Shown: positions 7,972-14,687, counted from the first letter of the stretch. The stretch: 15,775 nucleotides of DNA from CADEFX01 sp050260355 (GCA_050260355.1 JBLNBZ010000090.1:1-15775), one strand, 5' to 3'. A program made the numbers and translations. The notes: generated from the letters alone by a model not told the origin.

Positions 7972-8704
7972 CTTTGACCTGAACCTTTTCGTCGGGATCC
8001 TTCTTGGCGATCGTGGATTCGCCTTTCACGTACTTGTTCCAGATCTCGTCGCGACGTTCGCTCGACGCGGCGGGCTCCATCGTGCGCGGCCCCAGGAGGT
8101 CGGCGGGATTTGCGATCTGCACCGCCAAGTTGCGCTGCTGCGCGCAGCCGAAATTCGGATACGGCAGATTGCGAGGATCCTCGGCCAAGTTCGTCGACCA
8201 GTCTCCACAGTCGGGCGCCTCGGCCACGAACCGGGCATAAGACATGCGGATCGCTGGATCGCGCTCGCCCGCAGCGCGATACGGATAGATCGTCACGTTG
8301 GCGTCGTTGATGCCGGACTCGCGCACCAGGTAGCGCAGATCCGCCACCGCGTGCATCGCGGCAACCTCGTTGGCGGACCCGCTCGGCACCGCGATAGCCA
8401 GGCGGCCGTTGCCGGCATCCCTGGCGCGATAGCGATCGAGGAAGTCGACCACTTGAGCGCGCTGCTGCGGCGTCAGCCCATGCGATCCCCGTGCCACGCG
8501 CACTGCGAAGTTGGCCGGTTGCTCGGAGACCACGATCGGATGGCGCTGGCGTGCGTCGACCAACGTCCAGCCTGCGACATGTCCGCCGATCTCCTCACCG
8601 GGCCTGCAAGCGGCAACGCTGAGCGCGATCGTGCACAACACGAACAGCCCGGCGATGCGGCGGTCAGCTGCGGGAGAAGGCGTCTTTGCTTCACGTGCCG
8701 TCAT
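7961..8704 (-). CDS. cpaD: Tad pilus assembly lipoprotein CpaD
   Basis: CpaD, 247 residues, an outer-membrane-associated lipoprotein of the Tad secretin complex. After a basic N-terminus comes a hydrophobic stretch ending in a lipobox (SVAAC), with Cys33 as the predicted lipidated residue. The C-terminal half has the family signature around DCGDWSTN and PYPNFGCAQQRNLAVQIA, followed by NPADLLGPR. The same frame stays open on the minus strand to 9394, but that extension lies opposite the cpaC coding sequence. I place the start at the ATG at 8704, which has GGAGAGG four bases before it and a proper lipoprotein signal behind it. It sits 20 bases after cpaC and overlaps the 5' end of cpaE. Confidence 0.92.
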   Translation of the reverse strand: MTAREAKTPSPAADRRIAGLFVLCTIALSVAACRPGEEIGGHVAGWTLVDARQRHPIVVSEQPANFAVRVARGSHGLTPQQRAQVVDFLDRYRARDAGNGRLAIAVPSGSANEVAAMHAVADLRYLVRESGINDANVTIYPYRAAGERDPAIRMSYARFVAEAPDCGDWSTNLAEDPRNLPYPNFGCAQQRNLAVQIANPADLLGPRTMEPAASSERRDEIWNKYVKGESTIAKKDPDEKVQVKGAQ

Positions 8705-8724
8705 AGTGCCTCTCCGTCCGGGAG

Positions 8725-10326
8725 CTATTCCACGATGAATCCGAAATCGCCCTTGAGGCCGCCGTCGACCGGCAGCGGAGCGCCTCTGCCATAGATGCGG
8801 TTCATGTGGCCGAGCAGATTGGACTTGCGGTCGGTGGCGGGAGCCAGCCCATCGTCGGGCCGCGCAAACTGCTGGCGCGCAGTCGGCCGCACCATGTAGG
8901 GCGTGACGAGGACAACGAGCTCCGTCTCGCGCTTGATGTAGTCCTGGCTGCGGAAGAGCGTTCCGAGCACGGGCACGTTCTTGAGGCCGGGGAAGCCGTC
9001 GATGTTCTTGCGCGTGTCGTCGGAGAGGAGGCCCGCCATGGCCAGCGTGCCCCCTGACGGCATCTCCACGGTCGACTTGGCTTGGCGCTTCTTCAAGGCT
9101 GGGATCGAGATGCCGGACAGCACCACGGCGCCCTGATCGGTCAGCTCGGAAACCTCGGTCTCGATCTTCAGGCTGATGCGCCCCTCCGACAGCACGACCG
9201 GCGTGAAGGTGACGCCGACGCCGAACTCCTTGAACGTCACCGACAGCTTGCCGACGCTGTCGACCACGGGAATGGGATACTCGCCGCCCGCCAGGAACTT
9301 CGCCGACTCGCCCGAGACGGCTGTGAGGTTGGGCTCGGCCAGCGTGCGCACCAAGCCGTCGCGCTCCAGCGCGCGCAGCGTCTGGCTGGCACAATTGTTG
9401 CCGGTGCCCCAGACCCCCACAATGCCCGAATTCGTGACCTTGTTCTGATCGACCTGATCCAGGACAACATCGCAGCCCTGGCCCACAGGCTTGGTATTGT
9501 CGCGCACGGCCTGTCCCATGCGCGCCAGGCCGGCCGCCGAGGTGAGCGGCAACGCATTGTTCGTCATCAACCCGGTGGCGAAATTGCCCAGATTCAGCTC
9601 GGCTCCGAGATTGATGCCGAACTGCTTCAGGAGTGAGCGCTGCACCTCGGCCACCACGACCTGCAGCATCACCTGCTCCTCGCCCTCGACGGTGATCATA
9701 TTGATCACCTTGTCCTTGTGACGCACGTTCGATTCCGGCTGAGGCGTCACGATGAAGCGCGAGGCAATGTCGGACGCGCGCGACGCGTCGATCGGATTGC
9801 GCACCGTTCCTGTGAGAATGACAGTCTCGTTGAGCACCTCGGCCTTGATGTTGGAGCCCGGCAGCAAACGCCGGAAAAGCCCCTCCAGCACCGCCGTGTC
9901 GTGCTCGACGATCACCTCAAGCGTCACAATCTGGCGGCCCATGCTGTCGAAGAAGAAGGCATTCGACTGGCCGACCTTCTTGCCGATCAGATAGACGCGA
10001 TTGGAGCTCTGCACGACCGCGTCCATGATCTCCGGGTTGGAGACAATGACGTCTCGGAGATCGCGCGGCAGCTCGACGAGCGTCGACTTGTTGCGGCCGA
10101 GTGTGATGCCCTTGTGCAGCGGCAGTCCGTCGGACTCGCGGATGCGGATGAGCGATTGATGCTCGGGAGCAAACGGACCGGTGGGTGCAAGCTGGGTGGT
10201 GTCCGGCCGCTTGGCACCGCCGTTGGCATGGGCCATGCCGGTCCACGATGGCGCCAGCGCCGAGGCGGCGAGAACCGCCAAACCGGCGAATGCCGTGCGC
10301 CAAGCGTTCTTAATGATGTTCCGCAT
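8725..10326 (-). CDS. cpaC: Tad pilus outer-membrane secretin CpaC/RcpA
   Basis: CpaC/RcpA, 533 residues, the outer-membrane secretin channel through which the Flp fibre passes. A signal peptide (about 1-35, ending AHA) is followed by the pilus/secretin N-terminal domain (about 70-135), a BON-like domain (about 140-210) and the secretin domain (about 215-480). The secretin core shows AEPNLTAVSGESAKFLAGG at 330-348 and the C-terminal VPVLGTLFRS at 451-460. A segment at about 278-315 carries two cysteines, Cys285 and Cys312, that could form a disulfide. The ribosome binding site before the ATG is weak (AAAGG about 12 bases away). It lies 79 bases after cpaB and 20 bases before cpaD. Confidence 0.95.
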   Translation of the reverse strand: MRNIIKNAWRTAFAGLAVLAASALAPSWTGMAHANGGAKRPDTTQLAPTGPFAPEHQSLIRIRESDGLPLHKGITLGRNKSTLVELPRDLRDVIVSNPEIMDAVVQSSNRVYLIGKKVGQSNAFFFDSMGRQIVTLEVIVEHDTAVLEGLFRRLLPGSNIKAEVLNETVILTGTVRNPIDASRASDIASRFIVTPQPESNVRHKDKVINMITVEGEEQVMLQVVVAEVQRSLLKQFGINLGAELNLGNFATGLMTNNALPLTSAAGLARMGQAVRDNTKPVGQGCDVVLDQVDQNKVTNSGIVGVWGTGNNCASQTLRALERDGLVRTLAEPNLTAVSGESAKFLAGGEYPIPVVDSVGKLSVTFKEFGVGVTFTPVVLSEGRISLKIETEVSELTDQGAVVLSGISIPALKKRQAKSTVEMPSGGTLAMAGLLSDDTRKNIDGFPGLKNVPVLGTLFRSQDYIKRETELVVLVTPYMVRPTARQQFARPDDGLAPATDRKSNLLGHMNRIYGRGAPLPVDGGLKGDFGFIVE

Positions 10327-10405
10327 GAGCGATAAATGCCTTTAGACGAGCCACCAGACAGGTGCACGCAGACAAATCACGCAAAACGGACCGAGACCCG
10401 GACGC

Positions 10406-11209
10406 TCAGTTCACTCCATAAGCACGCGTTCTGTGGCCATAGCGCATGAACTTGATCGCGTTTCCCTGCTGGCCAGATCGCTTGAGCGCATTGGTATCGC
10501 TCGGTCCCTGACCATCGCGCACGAAATCGGCAATACTCCTCAACGCCAGGCTAATTTCACCCATCGATTTGGCGAGCGCGAGCTGTTCGGCCTGCTCGGG
10601 GGTGAGCTCGAGCGTCGCCGTCGTGCCGTCGGCACCCTTTTTGCCCTCCTTCGGCTCGAGCTGCTGACCGATCGCCAGCACCCGTACATTGCGAAACAGG
10701 GTGTCGCTGACCTGGTCGTCCCCCCCAGCGCGGCCACGCAAGCGGCGCGTAAGAATGACATCGACGTGGTCATTGGGCAGGATCATCTTGCCGACCGCGG
10801 TGTCGTCCGTGATCTTGGTCGATATCGCACGCATGCCGGCCGGCAGGATGGATGCCAGCACGCCGCCCTCTCCGGCCTTGACGAGCTTGGCCTTGGTAAC
10901 CGGCTCTCCGGCCATCATCGGCGCGCGCGCAATTCCGCCGACGAGGTCCTTCATGGGATTGCCGCCACCGCGACGTGTGATGGCGCCGGACGGAACTCCG
11001 TCCTCCGGCCAAGCTTGCCAGCGAAAGCTCGACTCCGTTGCCACATGGCCGAGGCCGATATTGGCGCGCGCAACCAGCACCTCGGTCGTGTTCGTGTGAA
11101 CCTCGCGCTGGATCTCGCGTGGCTTGCTGACAATGCTCTTCATCAGGAAGAATGCGCCGAGGCCGCAAACGCCAGCGACGGCAATCCCGATCAGCTGTGC
11201 CTGTTTCAT
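10406..11209 (-). CDS. cpaB: Flp pilus assembly protein CpaB/RcpC
   Basis: CpaB/RcpC, 267 residues, a membrane-anchored periplasmic protein associated with the Tad secretin. An N-terminal membrane segment (about 6-26) is followed by a SAF domain (about 43-108). The RcpC domain then shows the family motif in VGKMILPNDHVDVILT at about 139-154 and LELTPEQAEQLALA further on. A 17-residue N-terminal extension to an ATG at 11260 is possible. It lacks a ribosome binding site and would put a non-hydrophobic stretch before the membrane anchor, so I start at 11209, with AAGGGG about 11 bases upstream. It follows cpaA after 126 bases that contain a CtrA-like direct repeat. Confidence 0.93.
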   Translation of the reverse strand: MKQAQLIGIAVAGVCGLGAFFLMKSIVSKPREIQREVHTNTTEVLVARANIGLGHVATESSFRWQAWPEDGVPSGAITRRGGGNPMKDLVGGIARAPMMAGEPVTKAKLVKAGEGGVLASILPAGMRAISTKITDDTAVGKMILPNDHVDVILTRRLRGRAGGDDQVSDTLFRNVRVLAIGQQLEPKEGKKGADGTTATLELTPEQAEQLALAKSMGEISLALRSIADFVRDGQGPSDTNALKRSGQQGNAIKFMRYGHRTRAYGVN

Positions 11210-11277
11210 CGCGCAGTTGGCCCCTTCGACCGAAGCGATCGACCTTCGATCCCCCCACATTAGTTACGGCAGCAACC

Positions 11278-11294
11278 GTCAACGCGCGGTTAAC
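11278..11294 (-). promoter_or_regulatory. Possible CtrA-like binding site upstream of cpaB
   Basis: On the minus strand the sequence reads TTAA-CCGCGCG-TTGA, one base away from the TTAA-N7-TTAA consensus of the alphaproteobacterial cell-cycle regulator CtrA. On the plus strand the half-sites GTCAAC (11278-11283) and GTTAAC (11289-11294) start 11 bases apart, one helical turn. It lies about 70 bases before the cpaB ATG. A one-mismatch site can occur by chance. Confidence 0.3.
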
Positions 11295-11335
11295 GTCTGT
11301 GCAACGTCGGCACGCCGGCGATTAAGCGGTGGGCG

Positions 11336-11839
11336 TCACGAGGCCAGGGTGGAGAACCAGAAGGTGGCCGGATAGATCCACAGACCTGCCCCAGCGAGCG
11401 CAACGCCGTAGGGCATGCCGCTCCCTTTCGCGTGCAACCGCATGGCCCAGTCGTGCTTGCTGAGCCACGACGGCGGGGTGATGCACCGGTAGGCGAGCAC
11501 GCCCAAGGCCAGCAGACCGCCCGCGACCGCAACCAGCACGACATAAGCAAGCAGATTCTCGAATCCCATCCAGAGCGCCGCGGCAGCCAGTAGCTTGGCG
11601 TCCCCACCACCGAGCCAACCGCGCGCGAACATGACGAAGCCGACCGCAAGCACCACGAGGCCTGCGGCCAGATGCATGGCAAGACCGGCCCAGCCAAGGC
11701 CGGCGAAAGGGGCGGCCACGAAAAACGCAACAACCAGCGCCAGCGAGACGCGGTTCGGAATGGTCATGGTGAAGAGGTCCATGGCCCCGCCAAAGGCCAT
11801 GACGGCGGGAAAGATCAGCAGCAACGCGTGATCGAGCAT
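11336..11839 (-). CDS. cpaA: Flp prepilin peptidase CpaA/TadV
   Basis: CpaA/TadV, 167 residues, an inner-membrane aspartic peptidase (type IV prepilin peptidase family, A24) that cleaves Flp prepilins and TadE-type pseudopilins. Both catalytic aspartates are visible: Asp21 in AMDLFTMTIPN and Asp80 in the GGGDAKL motif. The protein is almost entirely hydrophobic with several membrane segments, and lacks the N-terminal methyltransferase domain of larger PilD enzymes, as is normal for Tad loci. The frame extends to a GTG at 11878, but the ATG at 11839 has AGGGA eight bases upstream and begins directly with the first membrane segment, so I prefer it. It is transcribed behind the two flp genes. 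Confidence 0.92.
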   Translation of the reverse strand: MLDHALLLIFPAVMAFGGAMDLFTMTIPNRVSLALVVAFFVAAPFAGLGWAGLAMHLAAGLVVLAVGFVMFARGWLGGGDAKLLAAAALWMGFENLLAYVVLVAVAGGLLALGVLAYRCITPPSWLSKHDWAMRLHAKGSGMPYGVALAGAGLWIYPATFWFSTLAS

Positions 11840-11941
11840 GGTCGCAGTCCCTGCCGGTTTCTCGGGCTTGCCGCGCACAAGACTGGCCGGACTATGAAGG
11901 AAAGGCCTGAATCCGTGGTTAAGAGAGCTCCTTGCCCTCGC

Positions 11942-12118
11942 TCAGTTCGCACCGTTCTTGAACCCAGTGTCGACATTGTTGAAAACGGTCGCCAGCTCGG
12001 TGCCGATGCTGGTCGCCGCTGCCACGAGCACAACACTGATGAGAACAGCCAGGAACGCGTATTCGACGGCTGTGGCGCCCGAGACATCGTCGATGAAACG
12101 ACGCAGCTTTAGTTGCAT
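11942..12118 (-). CDS. flp: Flp-family type IVb pilin, second copy
   Basis: Flp/Fap pilin, 58 residues. A short basic leader (MQLKLRRFIDDVSG) ends at Gly14. The mature protein starts ATAVEYAFLA, with Glu19 at the +5 and Tyr20 at the +6 position required for CpaA processing and Flp assembly, and continues as a hydrophobic helix (about 15-40). The frame reads on upstream to 12196, but that extension is not pilin-like and the ATG at 12118 has AGGG five bases before it. It differs from the first copy after the conserved EY (AFLAVL instead of GLIAAL) and in its C-terminal tail. It may be a minor pilin or be expressed under different conditions. Confidence 0.92.
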   Translation of the reverse strand: MQLKLRRFIDDVSGATAVEYAFLAVLISVVLVAAATSIGTELATVFNNVDTGFKNGAN

Positions 12119-12170
12119 GCTGCCCTGCCTCGGCCTGTGATATCGATGCGAAAGCCGTGCTTGCGGAAGA

Positions 12171-12205
12171 CGAACCCGCTCGACCCTGGGGGGCAAGCGG
12201 GTTCG
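12171..12205 (-). repeat. Hairpin between the two flp genes
   Basis: A perfect 10-bp inverted repeat, CGAACCCGCT (12171-12180) and AGCGGGTTCG (12196-12205), encloses a 15-base loop. It lies between the stop of the first flp and the start of the second, without a T-tract. It could protect the 3' end of the first pilin mRNA or act as a partial terminator. Confidence 0.6.
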
Positions 12206-12255
12206 TGGATGGAGGAGCCACAGGGCTCGCTCCGAGTGGCTGAGCCTATCCGGTC

Positions 12256-12432
12256 TTAGCCGCCGTTCGCAGCCGACAGCTTGTCAGCAACGCCCTGGAA
12301 CGTCTTGCCGATCTCGCTGCCGACGTTGGTCGCAGCGGTAATGATGGCAACCGCGATCAGAGCGGCGATGAGGCCGTACTCGATGGCCGTCGCGCCCGAC
12401 TCGTCCTTCAGAAAACGATTCAACGACTTCAT
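12256..12432 (-). CDS. flp: Flp-family type IVb pilin, first gene of the operon
   Basis: Flp pilin, 58 residues, probably the major structural subunit because it is the promoter-proximal gene. The protein begins MKSLNRFLKDESG. The predicted cleavage is after Gly13, giving a mature start ATAIEYGLIAAL with Glu18 (+5) and Tyr19 (+6), followed by a hydrophobic helix and a short Ala/Gly-rich tail ending AANGG. This matches the classical Flp motif more closely than the second copy. The ATG at 12432 has GGGAGAG seven bases upstream. A structured leader of roughly 150 bases precedes it, and a stable hairpin separates it from the next pilin. Confidence 0.95.
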   Translation of the reverse strand: MKSLNRFLKDESGATAIEYGLIAALIAVAIITAATNVGSEIGKTFQGVADKLSAANGG

Positions 12433-12453
12433 TTGACTACTCTCCCAACTCTA

Positions 12454-12502
12454 CCCTATGCACAGGGACTTGATGTCCCAGGTTCCAAAGCTTCGGGACA
12501 TC
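12454..12502 (-). promoter_or_regulatory. Structured 5' leader of the first flp with alternative hairpins
   Basis: On the minus strand the leader contains, in order, GATGTCCC (12502-12495), GGGACATC (12479-12472), GTCCC (12469-12465) and AGGG overlapping its neighbour by complement at CCCT (12457-12454). Segment 1 pairs with 2 over 8 bp (15-base loop), 2 with 3 over 5 bp, and 3 with 4 over 4 bp, so the pairings exclude one another. The flp ribosome binding site follows about 10 bases later. The pairing is seen directly; a regulatory role is inferred. Confidence 0.4.
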
Positions 12503-12585
12503 CTTCGGCTCCGAACCGCCGGCGACGATAAGTGCACCAGCTAAACGACAGGTAAATCCATCGAACTTTCCAGAAATATGCTTGG

Positions 12586-12613
12586 ATTATATTTCGCGAT
12601 TGCCTAATTAATT
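12586..12613 (-). promoter_or_regulatory. Probable promoter of the flp-tad operon
   Basis: A perfect -10 box TATAAT lies on the minus strand at 12586-12591, in the AT-rich centre of the divergent intergenic region. A -35 is less clear: TTGGAA upstream leaves a 20-base spacer, and GGAATT leaves 18. The palindrome AATTAATT (12606-12613) sits where a -35 or an activator site would be. Transcription from here would give a leader of about 145 bases before flp. Confidence 0.45.
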
Positions 12614-12783
12614 CCAAATGCGCCATTAGAATACAGCGTTGCACAGTTCATAAACCATCGCCGCCCCCCGAATTCCCCCTGTCATGCTCCTCGACCTCCC
12701 GCCGCCGGACGGCGATTTGCGTTTTGTTCATGATTTGCAGCCTTAATGGCGTGTGAATCGCTCTGGCACGGGGACCTGTTCAG

Positions 12784-13269
12784 ATGACAGGCACATCCAT
12801 CGCTTGCTTGCGCTCAGCGCTGATCGCGGCCGCACTCGGCCTCTGCATTTGCCCGGCCGCGGCCTCGGACCTGATCGTCAAATACGACCAGTCGCAGCTC
12901 CTGCGGCTTCCCAGGCCTGTCTCTGAGATCATCATCGGCAATCCGACGATCGCCGACGTTACGGTCCAGGCGAGTGACACGCTCGTTGTCACGGGAAAGA
13001 GCTTCGGCATCACCAACGTGATCGTGCTCGATGCCGACCGCAACGTTATTCAAGACCAGCGCGTGCTGGTGGTGCGCGACGAGGCAAAGACGGTCAATCT
13101 GCAGAAGGGCAGCAAGCGCGAATCCTACAACTGCACCCCGCAGTGCAACCCATCGCTGGTCGTGGGTGACGACTCCGGCTACTTCGAAACGGTTGCAAAG
13201 ACATCCGAGCGCAAGATTAAGTTCTCGGGCGCCGCAGGCGACGCTTCGCAAGCCAACAATGCACAATAG
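12784..13269 (+). CDS. Periplasmic protein with a single pilus/secretin N-terminal domain
   Basis: A 161-residue exported protein made of one T2SS/T3SS pilus secretin N-terminal domain (about 33-98) without any secretin barrel. The signal peptide covers about 1-28 (cleavage near PAAA-SD). The domain is visibly homologous to the N-terminal domain of CpaC in the same locus: LPRPVSEIIIGNPTIADV here matches LPRDLRDVIVSNPEIMDA there, both followed by VQ-S, GK--G-(S/T)N and a DR/GR-(V/Q)I end. After it comes a short tail with CTPQC (Cys117, Cys121). Such free-standing proteins are commonly annotated near Flp genes in Hyphomicrobiales. It starts the divergent arm, with GGGGA nine bases before the ATG. 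It may assist or cap the CpaC secretin, which is inference. Confidence 0.9.
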   Translation: MTGTSIACLRSALIAAALGLCICPAAASDLIVKYDQSQLLRLPRPVSEIIIGNPTIADVTVQASDTLVVTGKSFGITNVIVLDADRNVIQDQRVLVVRDEAKTVNLQKGSKRESYNCTPQCNPSLVVGDDSGYFETVAKTSERKIKFSGAAGDASQANNAQ

Positions 13270-13342
13270 GATGATCGGCCGCTCTTCATTAAATATTGAA
13301 GACCGCGTTCACCAGCTTTCATTCAAAATTTAGCGGATAAAC

Positions 13343-13397
13343 GTTTCGTTGACTCCTCGCATACGAAACTCCGGCGGCTTGTGATCCAAAGCAAGCC
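13343..13397 (+). promoter_or_regulatory. Two inverted repeats in the tadE leader
   Basis: GTTTCGT (13343-13349) and ACGAAAC (13363-13369) are separated by 13 bases. GGCTTG (13376-13381) and CAAGCC (13392-13397) are separated by 10. Both lie in the 158-base gap before tadE. They could be an operator and an mRNA hairpin, or the end of the upstream message; no clear promoter was seen. Confidence 0.35.
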
Positions 13398-13427
13398 TCT
13401 GCGAGCTCTTACGTATGGCGTGAGAAC

Positions 13428-14003
13428 ATGACGTCCCGATTGCGTGACCTGCTGAGAACCAAGCGGCGAGATCGGCAGAGTCTCATCACGCGCTGGCGAC
13501 AGGACCGGTCCGGTGTGACCGCTATCGAGTTCGCCTTCGTCGGCCTACCGTTTTTCATGCTGCTGTTCGGCATCATGGGTGTCGGACTGTTCTTCTTCAC
13601 CACCTTCTCGCTCGAGAATGCGCTCGAGCGAGCCGCGCGCGTTATCCGCACCGGCCAGGCGCAGCAGACCGGCATGACCGCCGAACAGTTCAAGAACCTC
13701 GTCTGCAGCAATGCCCCGCAGTTCGTCGACTGCGAGAACAAGCTGCGCATCAATGTCCGTCACTATGCGGAGGCAGACCTGACGCCGGCTGTCACACGCA
13801 ACGAATGCATCGAGAACAACACCCTGACGAACGTGACCATCTACGAGCCGGGAGCGGCAAGCGAAGTGGTTCTGGTCACGCTTTGTTACGAATGGGACAT
13901 GGTAAAGGCCATCCCGTTCCTGGATCTCAAAGAGAGCGACATGAGCGGCGCACGCCTGATCCAGGCGGCAACCGTGTTCCGCAGCGAGCCCTTCGAGAAT
14001 TGA
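13428..14003 (+). CDS. tadE: TadE-like pseudopilin
   Basis: TadE-family minor pseudopilin, 191 residues. A basic N-terminus (1-28) leads to DRSG-VTAIEFAFVGLP, with predicted prepilin peptidase cleavage after Gly29 and Glu34 at +5, followed by a hydrophobic segment (about 35-60). The remainder is periplasmic with four cysteines (93, 102, 127, 153), enough for two disulfides. TadE-type proteins are processed by the same peptidase as Flp and are needed for pilus production in known Tad systems. The ribosome binding site is weak (GTGAGAAC before the ATG). It lies between the secretin-N-domain gene and a second TadE-like gene on the plus strand. Confidence 0.88.
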   Translation: MTSRLRDLLRTKRRDRQSLITRWRQDRSGVTAIEFAFVGLPFFMLLFGIMGVGLFFFTTFSLENALERAARVIRTGQAQQTGMTAEQFKNLVCSNAPQFVDCENKLRINVRHYAEADLTPAVTRNECIENNTLTNVTIYEPGAASEVVLVTLCYEWDMVKAIPFLDLKESDMSGARLIQAATVFRSEPFEN

Positions 14004-14049
14004 TGCAAGGCAGTCAGCAGGTTCGCCGGGCCGACAGGTGAGGAAGGTT

Positions 14050-14685
14050 ATGATCAGTCACTTGAAGCGGGTTGCATCAGCGCAAGCGGCCTGCGCGCTC
14101 TGCTGCAGATTCGCGCGGAGCGTGCGCGGGGTAGCGGCCATCGAATTCGCCATGATCGCCCCGATGATGCTCATGCTGTTTGCAGGGTCGCTCGAGTTCA
14201 GCCAGGCCGTTACGGTCAACCGCCGCGTCACTCAAGCGGCCAGCGCCACCGCCGACCTCATGGCACGGGCGCCAGCGAAAGGCATCACCGTCGCCCAGGT
14301 CGACCGCGACCTGTCCATCGTCAAACAGCTGATCTCCCCCTACGATCCGCAGGAGTTGACGGTCAACATCGCCAGCATCAAGGCGGTGGCTGTGCCCGGC
14401 AATCCCGGCGCCCTCAACTACATCGTCGACTGGTCGCGCGACAACAAGGGCGGGACGCCCTACCCGCGCAACTCGCCGGCTCCGTTCGGCATGCCGGAAA
14501 ATCTCCTGGTCGCCGGTGAGAGTGTCATTGTCGGATACGCGATCTATAACTATAAGCCATTGATCTTGAGCTATTTCATCACTCAGGCCTTCACCATGGA
14601 GGAGAAGTTCTACCTGAAGCCCCGCAACGCCTCCTGTGTGCATCTGTTGCCAATCAGCTGCGTCGACGGGCACACAATCAATTGA
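14050..14685 (+). CDS. Second TadE/TadF-like pseudopilin
   Basis: A 211-residue TadE/TadF-like protein. The N-terminus carries several cysteines and basic residues, then VRG-VAAIEFAMIAPMMLMLFAG, with predicted cleavage after Gly27, Glu32 at +5, and a hydrophobic segment to about residue 52. A QAASATADLMAR-type helix follows, as in the family, and the periplasmic part ends with two cysteines (about 196 and 204). A GTG at 14038 is possible. The ATG at 14050 has AGGA five bases upstream and is preferred. It follows tadE by 46 bases and is likely co-transcribed. It is much shorter than TadG and shows no von Willebrand A domain. Confidence 0.88.
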   Translation: MISHLKRVASAQAACALCCRFARSVRGVAAIEFAMIAPMMLMLFAGSLEFSQAVTVNRRVTQAASATADLMARAPAKGITVAQVDRDLSIVKQLISPYDPQELTVNIASIKAVAVPGNPGALNYIVDWSRDNKGGTPYPRNSPAPFGMPENLLVAGESVIVGYAIYNYKPLILSYFITQAFTMEEKFYLKPRNASCVHLLPISCVDGHTIN

Positions 14686-14687
14686 TA

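Larger units (their letters stand above)
12433..12783. other. Divergent intergenic region between the two pilus transcription units
   Basis: No protein-coding gene is supported in these 351 bases. The region holds the flp leader hairpins (12454-12502), an AT-rich centre (about 12541-12655) with a minus-strand TATAAT, and a GC-rich flank with a small hairpin CGCCG-CCGGA-CGGCG (12700-12714). There is also a one-mismatch CtrA-like TTAA-N7-TGAA (12743-12757) about 26 bases before the plus-strand start. No clear plus-strand promoter was found. Confidence 0.6.

Noticed and set aside
8705..9394. N-terminal extension of CpaD by about 230 residues
   Set aside because: The frame is open but runs opposite phase through cpaC, shows no domain, and would bury the lipoprotein signal; the ATG at 8704 has a good ribosome binding site.
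12700..12714. Small CGCCG/CGGCG hairpin as a terminator
   Set aside because: The stem is only 5 bp, there is no T-tract, and it lies upstream of a gene start rather than after a coding region.
12764..12783. Sigma-54-like TGGCAC element before the secretin-N-domain gene
   Set aside because: The -24 half matches, but the -12 TTGC half is absent at the required spacing and the element would sit almost on the start codon.
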